The position numbers were made by a program, and so were the translations under genes. From positions 12,516 to 76,515 of the forward strand of contig CAYZAW010000003.1 of assembly GCA_964476505.1 (NCBI GenBank): a DNA stretch of 64,000 bases, in the 5' to 3' direction. Below, in pieces: positions 32,651-41,392 of this stretch. This DNA comes from CAYZAW01 sp964476505. Lineage in GTDB: Bacteria > Bacillota > Clostridia > Christensenellales > CAG-138. The notes beneath the pieces are model-generated. The model made no database searches and was not told the origin of the DNA. It saw only the letters and a program-made list of their open reading frames with translations. Numbering within the stretch: the stretch's first letter is position 1; each line of letters starts with the position of its first letter.

Positions 32651-32679
32651 GCTTCTCTTACGTGATCTTCATTTCCTAA

Positions 32680-33243
32680 CTAGCTTTCCACGCCCTCTAG
32701 GTATGCATCGATCTCGTTTAGCCGGTCGAACACGATACCCTCCTGCAGCGCCTTTTGCACATCCTCATGCAAAACGGATACGTCAAAGGGGATCTCCGTT
32801 TCCGTTTGCCGGGTATAATCCTGCTGATCGGTTTTGCTGTACCAAAGGGAATCGTCCTTTTTGGTTTGCAGCAGATAATGCGCCGGGCAGCAGGCAGGCA
32901 TTTCCCGCTCGATAAGCGCATGCGTCTTTTCCAGCTCCATTATGTGCGCATTGTTCCAAAGGGTTTCCACCTGCGCCCCGGTCAGCCCCACAAGCTCCCG
33001 GTTGGCATACGCCTGCTCCAAAATATGCCCGCACTTTAAAAAGGTATAGCGAACGGTGATCTCCGTTTGCGGCAAAATGCTTTTCTCTCCGATCTCTGCC
33101 ACCTCTGCCGCAGGGAGCGTTTCCACGGCAAGCGGCTCCTGCCTATCTGTCGGCAGTTGAATGATAAGGCCTATCAAAAGGCCTGTGACCACCAATATCG
33201 TTCCCAGCAGTATCCATCTGCCGTATTGCTTCCATAACTGCAT
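32680..33243 (-). CDS. BofC-like membrane-anchored protein (BofC C-terminal-type domain)
   Basis: The 187-residue protein has one N-terminal membrane span (about 8-30) and an extracytoplasmic domain. That domain starts ITVRYTFLKCGHILEQ and continues LVGLTGAQVETLWNN, then MPACCPAHYLLQ, and ends LQEGIVFDRLNEIDAYLEG. This order (CGH, GLT, CP-HYL, GI-F near the end) matches clostridial proteins with the BofC C-terminal domain. In Bacillus BofC restrains the SpoIVB signal that triggers SpoIVFB and pro-sigma-K processing. SpoIVFA/SpoIVFB-like proteins are also in this window, although not adjacent. Start ATG 33243 has AAGGAGG. It is divergent from the GT-C-like gene. Confidence 0.75.
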   Translation of the reverse strand: MQLWKQYGRWILLGTILVVTGLLIGLIIQLPTDRQEPLAVETLPAAEVAEIGEKSILPQTEITVRYTFLKCGHILEQAYANRELVGLTGAQVETLWNNAHIMELEKTHALIEREMPACCPAHYLLQTKKDDSLWYSKTDQQDYTRQTETEIPFDVSVLHEDVQKALQEGIVFDRLNEIDAYLEGVES

Positions 33244-33282
33244 TGGATTCCCTCCTTTGTGTTTTCATGTATGCCCAAAACC

Positions 33283-33311
33283 TTTCCTGTCGATACAGGA
33301 TTGGGTATAAT
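33283..33311 (+). promoter_or_regulatory. Promoter of the GT-C-like gene with inverted repeat in the spacer
   Basis: A perfect -10 TATAAT (33306-33311) lies 22 nt before the chosen ATG. The -35 is weak (TTTCCT at 33283-33288, 17-nt spacer). A 5-bp inverted repeat CCTGT-CGAT-ACAGG (33286-33299) lies between the two elements, where a regulator could compensate for or block the weak -35. Confidence 0.5.
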
Positions 33312-33333
33312 GGAACAGTTGGGAGGGTCTGTT

Positions 33334-35211
33334 ATGGGCATTATCGTATCCGTTATTTACTTCATCATCTATGCATGCACCGGATATCTTCTCAGCCGCC
33401 GGGTGTTCTTTCGGGAACGTACCGTTGTACGGCTTTGGCTGGGCGGCGTTTTTTCGCTGCTGCTATTGCTGTGGCTTCCGGCGCTGTTCTCCTTCCTTTT
33501 GGGGTTTACGGCAGCGGCGCAATACATAGCGCTTTTAGTATGTGCGGCAATCGGCGCATCTGCACTTTTCCTTGGGAAAAAGCAGGTTTTAAGCAAAACG
33601 CCTTGGAAGGCGGAGCTGCCGCTGTTATGTACGCTGCTGCCCCTGTTCATTTTAGGGACGGTGTTGTTTTGCACCCATACGCTGATGCCCGTTGACGGCG
33701 CGCTCTACTCCGGCCAATCCACCTTTGGGGACCTCCCCCTGCATCTGGGGTTCGTGACTAGCCTTGCCCGGCAGGGTACGTTCCCGCCTATGTACTCCAT
33801 CTGCCCGGGCGTTGCCGTAGGGTATCCGTTTTTATGCGACAGCATCAGCGCAACCTTTTACGTGCTTGGCGCAACGCTGCGCTTTTCCATGCTGCTGCCC
33901 GCGGTGTTTGCCTATGGGCTGGTGCTGTTAGGGGTATATCTGTTCTTCGAGCGTTGGCTGAAAACGCCCGGCAAAGCCGTGTTTTCCACGCTGCTGTTCT
34001 TCATTGGCGGCGGGTTCGGCTTTGCGTACTTTTTTGATTTGTTACAGCAAGACCCAGAGAATCTTACGCGTATATTCACCGCGTTTTACGAAACGCCTAC
34101 CAACTATACCGCTATGGGCGTTCGCTGGGTCAATCCCATTGCGGACATGCTGATTCCCCAACGCGCCACGCTGTTTGGCTGGGCACTGCTGTTTCCCTGC
34201 CTGTACCTGTTGCGCCGGGCGGCTTACGAAAAGGAGAAGGCGGCATTTTTAGCGTTGGGGATCATCGCGGGCTGTATGCCCTTGGTGCATACTCATTCCT
34301 TCTTGGCGCTGGGCGTCATTTCCGCCATATACCTGTTTCAGGCACTTGCGTCCAAGGAAGGTCGCAACCAATGGAAGCTTTGGCTTACATACGCGGGCGT
34401 TGCGCTGCTGCTTTCCGCGCCCCAGCTATTGTGCTTTACCTTCCGGCAGGCAGAAAGCTTTTTGACCTTACGCTTCAACTGGGCAAATGAAAGCGATTCC
34501 TTCCTTTGGTTTTACATCAAAAACTGGGGGCTGCTGTTCCTGCTTTTGCCCGTTGCCGTACTCCGTTTTCCCAAAGCGGAGCGCCGCTATCTTTACGGTG
34601 CATTTGCCCTTTGGCTGCTGGCAGAATGCATCCAATTCCAGCCCAATCCCTACGATAACAACAAGCTGCTGTTTGTGGTGTTTGCCTATATCTGCGGCGC
34701 TGTTGGGAGCCTGCTTACAGATGCTTTTACCGCATATCGCGGGAAAGTCGGCTGCCGGTATCTGGCTGCCGTTACCTGCGCGCTGCTGTTTCTTTCCGGT
34801 ATATTAACGCTTGGGCGGGAGGTTGTTGGAAAATACGAGCAGTTCTCAAGCGAAGCCGTGGAGGCTGCCGGTTACATTGAGGCGGATACCGACCCGCGTG
34901 CCGTGTTTTTGACCGCCACCAATCACAACAACGCTGTTGCCGCGCTTACCGGCAGAAACATCGTTTGCGGCACCAGCTCTTATCTGTACTTTCACGGCGT
35001 GGATTACAGCGCCAGAGAGGAGCATGTTCGCAGCATGTATGAGCGCCCGGATGCCTGCTTTGACCAGCTTCGCACCCAGTACGGCATTTCCTATGTGTTG
35101 TTTAGCGATTATGAACGCTACACATACGCCTGCGATGAAAGCTATTATCTCTCTCGCTTCCCCGTTGCGTTTGAAAACGACGGCGTTTGCATCTATGATG
35201 TTCGCGCATGA
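33334..35211 (+). CDS. Polytopic membrane protein resembling GT-C glycosyltransferases
   Basis: The 625-residue protein has about 11-13 membrane spans and an extracytoplasmic C-terminal part (about 525-625). The loop after the third or fourth span reads FGDLPLHLGFVTSLARQG, similar to the acidic DxxxH-type first loop of GT-C enzymes (PMT/ArnT/DUF2298-like), and VRWVNPIADMLIPQRATLFG follows. It probably transfers a sugar from a lipid carrier to a wall polymer or protein; the acceptor is unknown. I choose ATG 33334, with GGGAGG 7 nt upstream. The open frame begins at 33259, but that would run through the promoter. It precedes the GH3 beta-glucosidase gene by 229 nt with a separate promoter. Confidence 0.75.
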   Translation: MGIIVSVIYFIIYACTGYLLSRRVFFRERTVVRLWLGGVFSLLLLLWLPALFSFLLGFTAAAQYIALLVCAAIGASALFLGKKQVLSKTPWKAELPLLCTLLPLFILGTVLFCTHTLMPVDGALYSGQSTFGDLPLHLGFVTSLARQGTFPPMYSICPGVAVGYPFLCDSISATFYVLGATLRFSMLLPAVFAYGLVLLGVYLFFERWLKTPGKAVFSTLLFFIGGGFGFAYFFDLLQQDPENLTRIFTAFYETPTNYTAMGVRWVNPIADMLIPQRATLFGWALLFPCLYLLRRAAYEKEKAAFLALGIIAGCMPLVHTHSFLALGVISAIYLFQALASKEGRNQWKLWLTYAGVALLLSAPQLLCFTFRQAESFLTLRFNWANESDSFLWFYIKNWGLLFLLLPVAVLRFPKAERRYLYGAFALWLLAECIQFQPNPYDNNKLLFVVFAYICGAVGSLLTDAFTAYRGKVGCRYLAAVTCALLFLSGILTLGREVVGKYEQFSSEAVEAAGYIEADTDPRAVFLTATNHNNAVAALTGRNIVCGTSSYLYFHGVDYSAREEHVRSMYERPDACFDQLRTQYGISYVLFSDYERYTYACDESYYLSRFPVAFENDGVCIYDVRA

Positions 35212-35262
35212 CCGCAGGCAGATTTTGGGGGCTTTGGGTTCTATTTAACGGGATTTATCTAA

Positions 35263-35326
35263 TTCCCGGGAACGGTGTAATGATTCCGGGAAAAATATTG
35301 TAATAGAATCGAAAAATTGCTATACT
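35263..35326 (+). promoter_or_regulatory. Promoter of the GH3 beta-glucosidase gene with twin palindromic sites
   Basis: A -35 TTGTAA (35298-35303), a 17-nt spacer and a -10 TATACT (35321-35326, preceded by TG) form a good promoter about 115 nt before the gene. Just upstream are two near-identical palindromes, TTCCCGGGAA (35263-35272) and TTCCGGGAA (35284-35292). Their centres are about 20-21 bp apart, two helical turns. This is typical of paired sites for a dimeric activator next to the -35. The remaining leader (35330-35430) is T-rich with no clear hairpin. Confidence 0.6.
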
Positions 35327-35440
35327 TTCCCTGTACTGTTTTTAAGGCGTATCTTTTGTATCGCACCCAAACACAACTGATTCTTTGTTTTTCCCCAGTA
35401 TTCATACATTCAATTCATCAGATGGCAGGAGGGGGTTCCT

Positions 35441-37876
35441 ATGACAAGGCTGGCTGGCAATCCGTTTGAAGAAGTTCTGCCCCGGGCGAAGGAATTGACC
35501 GCGCAAATGACGCTCAAGGAAAAGGCGGCGTTATGTGCCGGTACCGATTTCTGGCACACGCATGCCATAGACAGGCTTGGGCTTCCCTCCGTGATGGTTA
35601 CAGACGGCCCGCACGGCCTTCGCAAGCAATCCTCCGATTCGGATCACTTAGGCATCAACGCCTCCGTGCCCGCAACCTGCTTTCCTACCGCCGCCACCAC
35701 CGCTTGCAGCTTTGACCGCGATTTGCTGTATGAAATAGGCACAGCGCTTGCACAGGAATGCATACAGGAAGAAGTTGCCGTGCTTTTAGGGCCTGCCGCG
35801 AACATCAAGCGAAGCCCTCTTTGCGGACGGAATTTTGAATACATCTCGGAAGACCCGTTTGTAACCGGCGAAACCGCCGCCTCCATTATCAACGGCATAC
35901 AAAGCAAAAACGTTGGCACCAGCCTGAAACACTATTTGGCAAACAATCAGGAGAAGGCAAGGCTGGTTTCCAATTCCGTGATCGACGAACGCGCGCTTCG
36001 CGAAATCTATATGGCGGGCTTTGAAGCCGCCATCAAAGAAGCGCAGCCTTGGACGGTCATGTGTTCTTATAATAGAATCAACGGCGTTTACGCCTCCGAC
36101 AGCAAGCGCTTTATGACGGACGTTGCCCGCGGCGAATGGGGTTATAACGGCATGGTGGTGACCGACTGGGGCGCGTTAAACGATCGCATATCAGCCGTAA
36201 AGGCCGGGGTGGACTTGGAAATGCCGGGGCCCAACCCCAATTCCGACGAAGAGATCATCAAGGCTGTGCAAAACGGTACCCTAAGCGAGAAATTACTGGA
36301 TCACTGCGTGGAGCGCATCACCGCCGTGATTTTGCAGTCCATGAAGACCACGCGCGCCAGCTACGACATCCCGCAGCATAACGATCTGGCACGCTTTGCC
36401 GCACGGGAAAGCGCCGTGCTGTTAAAGCTTGGCGCTGCCCTTCCCGCAAGCACAGGTGCAAAGGCCGCCATTATTGGCGAGCTTGCAAAAGCGCCCCGCT
36501 ATCAAGGCGCAGGCAGCAGCCGCATCGTTCCCACCTGCATCACCTCCCTATGCGACGCTATGACTGCCGTAGGGCGGGATTACACCTATGCCGCAGGCTA
36601 TTCCACCGCGCAGGATACCGCCGACCCATCGCTTATACAGGAAGCCGTTGCGGCGGCGCGGGGCAAAGACGTGGTATTTGCCTGCGTTGGGCTGCCGGAT
36701 TATTACGAAAGCGAGGGCTTTGACAGAGCCCATATGCGTCTGCCCGAAGCGCACAACGCCCTGATGGATGCGCTGATCGAAACAGGCGTGCCCGTTGTTG
36801 CGATACTATACACAGGCAGCCCGGTGGAGCTGCCTTGGCGCGACCGTGTAGACTCCATCCTGCTGATGGGGCTTCCCGGGCAAAACGGCGGCAGCGCCGC
36901 CTGCGATCTGTTATACGGGGATCACAGCCCCAGCGGCAGGCTGGCGGAAACTTGGCCGCTTTCCCTTGCGGATACCCCCTGCAACGCGCACTTTGGCACG
37001 GGTGGGAACGTAGAATACCGGGAGAGCATTTACGTGGGCTACCGGTATTACGATAAAGCGGAAAAAGCCGTGGCATATCCCTTTGGATATGGGCTGTCTT
37101 ACACATCCTTTGCGTACAGCGATATCAAGCTTTCCAAAAAGCTGATATCCGATCAGGAGGCGCTTACCGTTACCCTGACCGTAACCAATACCGGTACCAT
37201 GCGCGGAAAGGAAGTCGTGCAGCTGTACGTTGCGCCGCCAAAAAGCGCCGTCTTCAAGCCGGTACGGGAGCTGCGGGGGTTTGCGAAGATCGAGTTGGAG
37301 CCGAAGGAAAGCAAGGAAGTTGCCTTTACGTTGGAACGCCGGGCGTTTGCGTATTACAACGTGAACGTAAGCGACTGGTTCGTGGAAAGCGGCAACTACC
37401 AAATTGAGATCGGCGCGTCCAGCCGGGATATCCGGCTAACGGATACCGTTGAGATCGTAAGCGCGCAGGTTGGCACGGTTCCCGATTATCACAGCGCCGC
37501 GCCCGCGTATTATACGCTTACAGGCGAGCCCTTCGACGTACCGCAGGCGCAATTTGAGGCGCTGTTAGGCCACCCCGTAGACCCGCTGCCCGAGATACGC
37601 CCCTTCTCCCTGAATTCTACGCTGAGCGATATTCGCGTGTGCTGGCTTGGTCGCATGATCTACAACGGCATACAGCGGGAGATCAATAAAATGCTCAACT
37701 GCGACGAAAATGCCGACGCCGCCATTATGCTTCGCGCCATGCTGGACGATATGCCCCTGCGGCAAATCACCCTTTCCGGCCCGGACGGAATCACCCGCGG
37801 CAAGATCATCGGGTTGGTAGACCTGTTAAACGGGCATGTATTGCGCGGGCTTGGCAAGGTGCTCGGAAGGGCATAA
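35441..37876 (+). CDS. Glycoside hydrolase family 3 beta-glucosidase
   Basis: The enzyme hydrolyses terminal beta-linked glucose from oligosaccharides with retention. The 811-residue protein has no signal peptide, so it acts in the cytoplasm on imported sugars. The GH3 N-terminal barrel (about 20-300) includes VMVTDGPHGLRKQ, NFEYISEDPF and the nucleophile region GMVVTDWGA. The GH3 C-terminal alpha/beta domain (about 320-540) and a fibronectin-III-like domain (about 560-670, with KEVVQLYVAPP and VRELRGFAKIELEPKES) follow. The last 120 or so residues form an extra domain seen in some clostridial GH3 proteins. The ATG at 35441 has GGAGGGGG upstream. It is monocistronic and ends before a bidirectional terminator. 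Confidence 0.94.
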   Translation: MTRLAGNPFEEVLPRAKELTAQMTLKEKAALCAGTDFWHTHAIDRLGLPSVMVTDGPHGLRKQSSDSDHLGINASVPATCFPTAATTACSFDRDLLYEIGTALAQECIQEEVAVLLGPAANIKRSPLCGRNFEYISEDPFVTGETAASIINGIQSKNVGTSLKHYLANNQEKARLVSNSVIDERALREIYMAGFEAAIKEAQPWTVMCSYNRINGVYASDSKRFMTDVARGEWGYNGMVVTDWGALNDRISAVKAGVDLEMPGPNPNSDEEIIKAVQNGTLSEKLLDHCVERITAVILQSMKTTRASYDIPQHNDLARFAARESAVLLKLGAALPASTGAKAAIIGELAKAPRYQGAGSSRIVPTCITSLCDAMTAVGRDYTYAAGYSTAQDTADPSLIQEAVAAARGKDVVFACVGLPDYYESEGFDRAHMRLPEAHNALMDALIETGVPVVAILYTGSPVELPWRDRVDSILLMGLPGQNGGSAACDLLYGDHSPSGRLAETWPLSLADTPCNAHFGTGGNVEYRESIYVGYRYYDKAEKAVAYPFGYGLSYTSFAYSDIKLSKKLISDQEALTVTLTVTNTGTMRGKEVVQLYVAPPKSAVFKPVRELRGFAKIELEPKESKEVAFTLERRAFAYYNVNVSDWFVESGNYQIEIGASSRDIRLTDTVEIVSAQVGTVPDYHSAAPAYYTLTGEPFDVPQAQFEALLGHPVDPLPEIRPFSLNSTLSDIRVCWLGRMIYNGIQREINKMLNCDENADAAIMLRAMLDDMPLRQITLSGPDGITRGKIIGLVDLLNGHVLRGLGKVLGRA

Positions 37877-37896
37877 CGGTTGCTTACAGGTACGAA

Positions 37897-37924
37897 AACG
37901 CCCCGGCTGTATTGCCGGGGCGTT
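37897..37924. terminator. Bidirectional terminator between the GH3 gene and larC
   Basis: A perfect 11-bp stem AACGCCCCGGC/GCCGGGGCGTT with a 6-nt loop lies between two convergent stop codons. It has A-rich sequence on one side and T-rich sequence on the other, so it can serve both strands. Confidence 0.85.
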
Positions 37925-37934
37925 GTTGCGTTTG

Positions 37935-39170
37935 TTACTCTTGCTGTTTTTTATATGCCGATAGGCTTTCTTTTACCTGTTCCAGCGAGCGCCCCGTTTC
38001 CCGGGCGATACGCACCAAGTCCTCATACTCCGGCTTTTCCCTGTTTACGCCCCAGCCGGATACTGCCTTGATTTTAACTTCTCCGTCAGGCGTTGTTATG
38101 CTTTTACTTGTTCGCGCCAGCGTATACCGGTTGCACAGGTATTCTCGCACGCCAATGGTGGTGGTATGCAAAAACAAAAGCCTTAACAGTTGCTCCTTGC
38201 TGCTTTCCCGGCAGATGCAGTACAGCAGCACCCCGGGGCGGCTTTTTTTCATGCCTGCCGCCACAGTATACACCTCTAACGCACCGCCTAAAAACAACTG
38301 CTCCTGCGCAAAGCCGATGGCCTCGGGGGTCATATCGTCTAAATTGCAGCAAAGCTCCACGACCTGCTCCGTTTGAGACTGCGTGCTGCCTATCAGCGCA
38401 CGCAGGCAGTTTGCGGCAGGAAATTCCTTGCTGCCCATGCCGTAGCCTATTTTTTGTACCGTCATTTGCGGTAAGCTTCCAAAGGAAGAAACAAAATACT
38501 TCAACAGCGCCGCGCCGGTGGGCGTGCAAAGCTCTCCTTGTATCTCTTTGCTGTAAACTGGAATGCCCTGCAATAAATATGCCGTTGCTGGCGCGGGAAC
38601 GGGCAGCACACCATGGGCGCAGTGAACCGTTCCGCTTCCAACGTGTACGGCAGACGCTATCACCTGCTCGGGAGAAAGCATATCCATCAGCAGGCAAACG
38701 CCCACCACATCCGCTACCGCGTCCATAGTGCCTACTTCATGGAAGTGTATCTGCTCCACGGTCTTGCCGTGCACATGCCCCTCCGCCTCGGCGATCAGCG
38801 TATACACGGCTATTGCATCCTGCTTCACCTTTTCCGGCAGGTCAAGATGACTTATCATATGCCGGATGCCGGGAAGCCCCGTGCCGTGCGCATGCTCTTG
38901 GGTATGCATATGGCGGTGTTCGTGATGTTCGCCGTCACGGTTTTGACCGTCGTTATCCGCAAGCTCTTCTTCGCCGTGTACCGTGACCTCCATGTGCGTG
39001 CCGGAGATACCGCATTTTACGGAGGGAACGGCGCGTACCGCCACGCCGGGCAGACCCAGCCCGTTCATGCGGGCAATAAACGCCGCAGGTTCCGGGCAAA
39101 GCTCCAACAGCGCCGCCATCAGCATATCTCCCGCCGCACCCATATTACATTCTAAATACAGTGTTTTCAT
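37935..39170 (-). CDS. larC: Nickel-pincer cofactor nickel chelatase LarC
   Basis: LarC inserts nickel into the pyridinium-3,5-bisthiocarboxylate mononucleotide made by LarB and LarE, giving the nickel-pincer nucleotide (NPN) cofactor of lactate racemase and relatives. The 411-residue protein starts LYLECNMGAAGDMLMAALLEL. It has a His-rich loop (about 85-105, HHEHRHMHTQEHAHGTGL) and the blocks EQIHFHEVGTMDAVADVVG and LCTPTGAALLKY. In Lactobacillus LarC is made by frameshifting between two frames; here it is one continuous frame. It overlaps larB by 4 nt and is last in the nik-lar operon. Confidence 0.94.
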   Translation of the reverse strand: MKTLYLECNMGAAGDMLMAALLELCPEPAAFIARMNGLGLPGVAVRAVPSVKCGISGTHMEVTVHGEEELADNDGQNRDGEHHEHRHMHTQEHAHGTGLPGIRHMISHLDLPEKVKQDAIAVYTLIAEAEGHVHGKTVEQIHFHEVGTMDAVADVVGVCLLMDMLSPEQVIASAVHVGSGTVHCAHGVLPVPAPATAYLLQGIPVYSKEIQGELCTPTGAALLKYFVSSFGSLPQMTVQKIGYGMGSKEFPAANCLRALIGSTQSQTEQVVELCCNLDDMTPEAIGFAQEQLFLGGALEVYTVAAGMKKSRPGVLLYCICRESSKEQLLRLLFLHTTTIGVREYLCNRYTLARTSKSITTPDGEVKIKAVSGWGVNREKPEYEDLVRIARETGRSLEQVKESLSAYKKQQE

Positions 39171-39925
39171 ACCTTCACCCCAATATGGTTGATCATGCTT
39201 GCCAAGTATCCGGCTCCAAAGCCGTTATCGATATTGACCACGCTGACCCCGCTTGCGCAGGAATTCAGCATGGACAGCAGCGCGGATAACCCCTCAAAGG
39301 ACGCGCCGTAGCCAACGCTTGTAGGTACGGCGATCACGGGGCAGTCCGCAAGGCCGCCGATCACGCTGGCAAGCGCCCCTTCCATGCCGGCGATGGCGAT
39401 AATGACCGATGCCTGCATGATATCCTCTACATGCGCAAGCAGCCTGTGCAGCCCGGCAACGCCCACGTCATACAGGCGCTGTACGGAATTTCCTAAGGCC
39501 TCCGCCGTGATCGCCGCTTCCTCCGCCACCGGCATGTCGCTGGTACCGCCCGTTGCGATCACGATGGTGCCCCGTCCGCCGGGCTTTGGCAATTCTCCCG
39601 CAACGCCGGTTTTGCTAAGCGCATCGTATTCTATGGGTATTTGCTGCCGCACCGTTTCTGCCGCCTCCGGCGACATCCGGGTGATCAGCACGGTTTCCTG
39701 CCCCTGTTGCAGCAGTGCCTTTGTAATGCCTATGATCTGCTCCGGGGTTTTCCCCGCGCCGTAAATCACCTCGGGGATACCCTGCCGCATGGCCCGGTGA
39801 TGATCCAGCTTGGCATAGCCCAAGTCCTCAAAGGGCGCGGTACGCAGCTTTAATGCCGCATCCTCCGGCAGCAGCGTACCTGCCGCCACCTGCTGCAATA
39901 TCTGCTCCAATTCCTGCTTGTTCAT
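39167..39925 (-). CDS. larB: Pyridinium-3,5-biscarboxylic acid mononucleotide synthase LarB
   Basis: LarB carboxylates nicotinic acid adenine dinucleotide and hydrolyses it, the first step of NPN cofactor synthesis. The 252-residue protein is related to PurE-type AIR carboxylases. Seen are the N-terminal helix ELEQILQQVAAGTLLPEDAA, then FEDLGYAKLDHHRAMRQGIPEVIYGAGKT, IVIATGGTSDMPVAEEAA, DVGVAGLHRL and the late VPTSVGYGASFEG with NIDNGFGAGYLA. It lies 3 nt after larE and overlaps larC by 4 nt. Its substrate is an intermediate of NAD synthesis, so it draws on the same pool as the pncB operon in this window. Confidence 0.95.
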   Translation of the reverse strand: MNKQELEQILQQVAAGTLLPEDAALKLRTAPFEDLGYAKLDHHRAMRQGIPEVIYGAGKTPEQIIGITKALLQQGQETVLITRMSPEAAETVRQQIPIEYDALSKTGVAGELPKPGGRGTIVIATGGTSDMPVAEEAAITAEALGNSVQRLYDVGVAGLHRLLAHVEDIMQASVIIAIAGMEGALASVIGGLADCPVIAVPTSVGYGASFEGLSALLSMLNSCASGVSVVNIDNGFGAGYLASMINHIGVKV

Positions 39926-39928
39926 GCG

Positions 39929-40672
39929 TTACCTCCCGGCTAAGTCCAGCGTTACGGTTGCAAAATACGGTTCCAATGCTTTTTGTATTGCTTCGCGTTC
40001 GCGTACCGCGCGTTCCATATCCTCCGCCCTGACCTCCAGCCTTGCGGCCTGCTCCATCCAGCGAACACGTATATCCTGATAGCCCAGCTCCATAAGCGCC
40101 GCCTCTGCGTGCTCCACGCAGTAAAGCATTTGCTGCGTGATGCCCGTTCCCGTTGGAATGCGGGTGGCAAGGCAGGCATAGGCGGGCTTATTCCACGTAA
40201 ACAGCCCCGCCTCCTTGGAAAGTGTGCGTATCATGGGCTTGGTGAGCCCGCATGCTTGCAGCGGCGAGCAAACGCCCAACTCCCGCAGCGCCCGCATGCC
40301 CGGGCGGTCGCCGGCATCGTCAGAGGCGTTAGTGCCGTCCAACAGCAGGGTGTACCCATCTGTCAGCGCCCGTTTTTGCAGAGCTAAAAACAAGGCGGTT
40401 TTACAATGGTAACAGCGCTCCTTTGGATTTGCCGCCACCTCCGGCAGCGCCAGTACATCCAGTTCGATGATGATAAGCTTTGCACCGCAGTCTTGCGCTA
40501 TTCGCTTGGCATCCTCCAACTCAAAGGCGGGCTGAAAGGCCGTTTTGATGTAATAAGGCTGCACATCCGCCTTGCATTGCTTTGCCGCATACAAAAGATA
40601 CGCGGAATCCACCCCGCCGGACAGCCCCAGCGCAGCCCTAGGGTTCTGCTGAAAAAACGCCTGTAACGTCAT
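39929..40672 (-). CDS. larE: ATP-dependent sacrificial sulfur transferase LarE
   Basis: LarE activates the two carboxylates of the LarB product with ATP and donates sulfur. In the best-studied enzyme the sulfur comes from its own cysteine, which becomes dehydroalanine. The 247-residue protein has the PP-loop LGLSGGVDSAYLLY at residue 15, the ERCYHCK block (C87, C90) and the sacrificial-cysteine block KPAYACLATRIPTG with C167. The reaction is therefore intact by motif, and the protein should belong to the single-use class; a cluster-binding three-Cys form is less likely but not excluded. It overlaps nikO by 4 nt on the upstream side and is followed 3 nt later by larB. Confidence 0.95.
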   Translation of the reverse strand: MTLQAFFQQNPRAALGLSGGVDSAYLLYAAKQCKADVQPYYIKTAFQPAFELEDAKRIAQDCGAKLIIIELDVLALPEVAANPKERCYHCKTALFLALQKRALTDGYTLLLDGTNASDDAGDRPGMRALRELGVCSPLQACGLTKPMIRTLSKEAGLFTWNKPAYACLATRIPTGTGITQQMLYCVEHAEAALMELGYQDIRVRWMEQAARLEVRAEDMERAVREREAIQKALEPYFATVTLDLAGR

Positions 40673-41391
40673 CGCGCTTCTCCTCCAACGCCAATGGCCT
40701 CTACGCCGCAGTCGTCCATTTGCTTTGTATCATACAACAGCGCTTTTGAAGCGCCGTCTGCAAACAATGCGCCTTGCTTTAGCAGCACCGCCCGATTGCA
40801 GGTGTCCGCCGCAAAGGAAATATCGTGGGTGGCGATCACCTTGGTGCAGGGCAGGCTGTTCAAAATATGGATGAGGTTTCGCCGTGCCTTGGGGTCTAAA
40901 AAGGCGCTGGGCTCGTCTAAAAGGATGACCGAAGGCTCCATTACAAGCACCGTTGCCAGCGCCGCCATGCGCTTTTCGCCGCCGGAGAGGCGCAGCGATG
41001 TGCGGCCTTTTAGATGCATGATGCCAAGCGCCGTTAAACAAGCGTCCACCCGGCGCTCTGTCTCCTCCTCCGAAACGCCTTGGTTTCTGAGGCCAAAGGC
41101 GATATCGTCGTAAATCGTTGGCATAAACAACTGATCGTCCGGGTTTTGAAACACCACGCCTACACGCTGGCGAATGCTTGCAAGCGTGTCTTTACCTAGC
41201 CGTATGCCGTCTACGGTGATGCTGCCGGATGCGGGCAGTACACCTACCGTTGCCATGATAAACGAGGTTTTCCCCGCGCCGTTTGCGCCAATAAGCGCCA
41301 CGCTTTCGCCGGAACCCACGGTGAGCGTGATATCCTTTAGCCCTACCGTATGATCCGGATAGGTTACGGTGCAATCCGTCAATGCCAGCAT
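40669..41391 (-). CDS. nikO: Nickel ECF-type transporter ATPase (NikO/CbiO)
   Basis: This is the ATP-binding subunit of an energy-coupling-factor importer for nickel or cobalt. The product (240 residues from ATG 41391) has Walker A GANGAGKTSF, Q-loop VFQNPDDQLFMPTIYDDIAFG, signature LRLSGGEKRMAALATVLVMEP, Walker B VILLDEPSAFLDP and a switch His in IATHDISFA. I choose ATG 41391, with GAGGTGG located in the end of nikQ; an earlier start at 41415 adds eight residues. It lies one base after nikQ and overlaps larE by 4 nt. The lar genes in the same operon make nickel the likely substrate. Confidence 0.92.
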   Translation of the reverse strand: MLALTDCTVTYPDHTVGLKDITLTVGSGESVALIGANGAGKTSFIMATVGVLPASGSITVDGIRLGKDTLASIRQRVGVVFQNPDDQLFMPTIYDDIAFGLRNQGVSEEETERRVDACLTALGIMHLKGRTSLRLSGGEKRMAALATVLVMEPSVILLDEPSAFLDPKARRNLIHILNSLPCTKVIATHDISFAADTCNRAVLLKQGALFADGASKALLYDTKQMDDCGVEAIGVGGEAR

Positions 41392-41392
41392 G

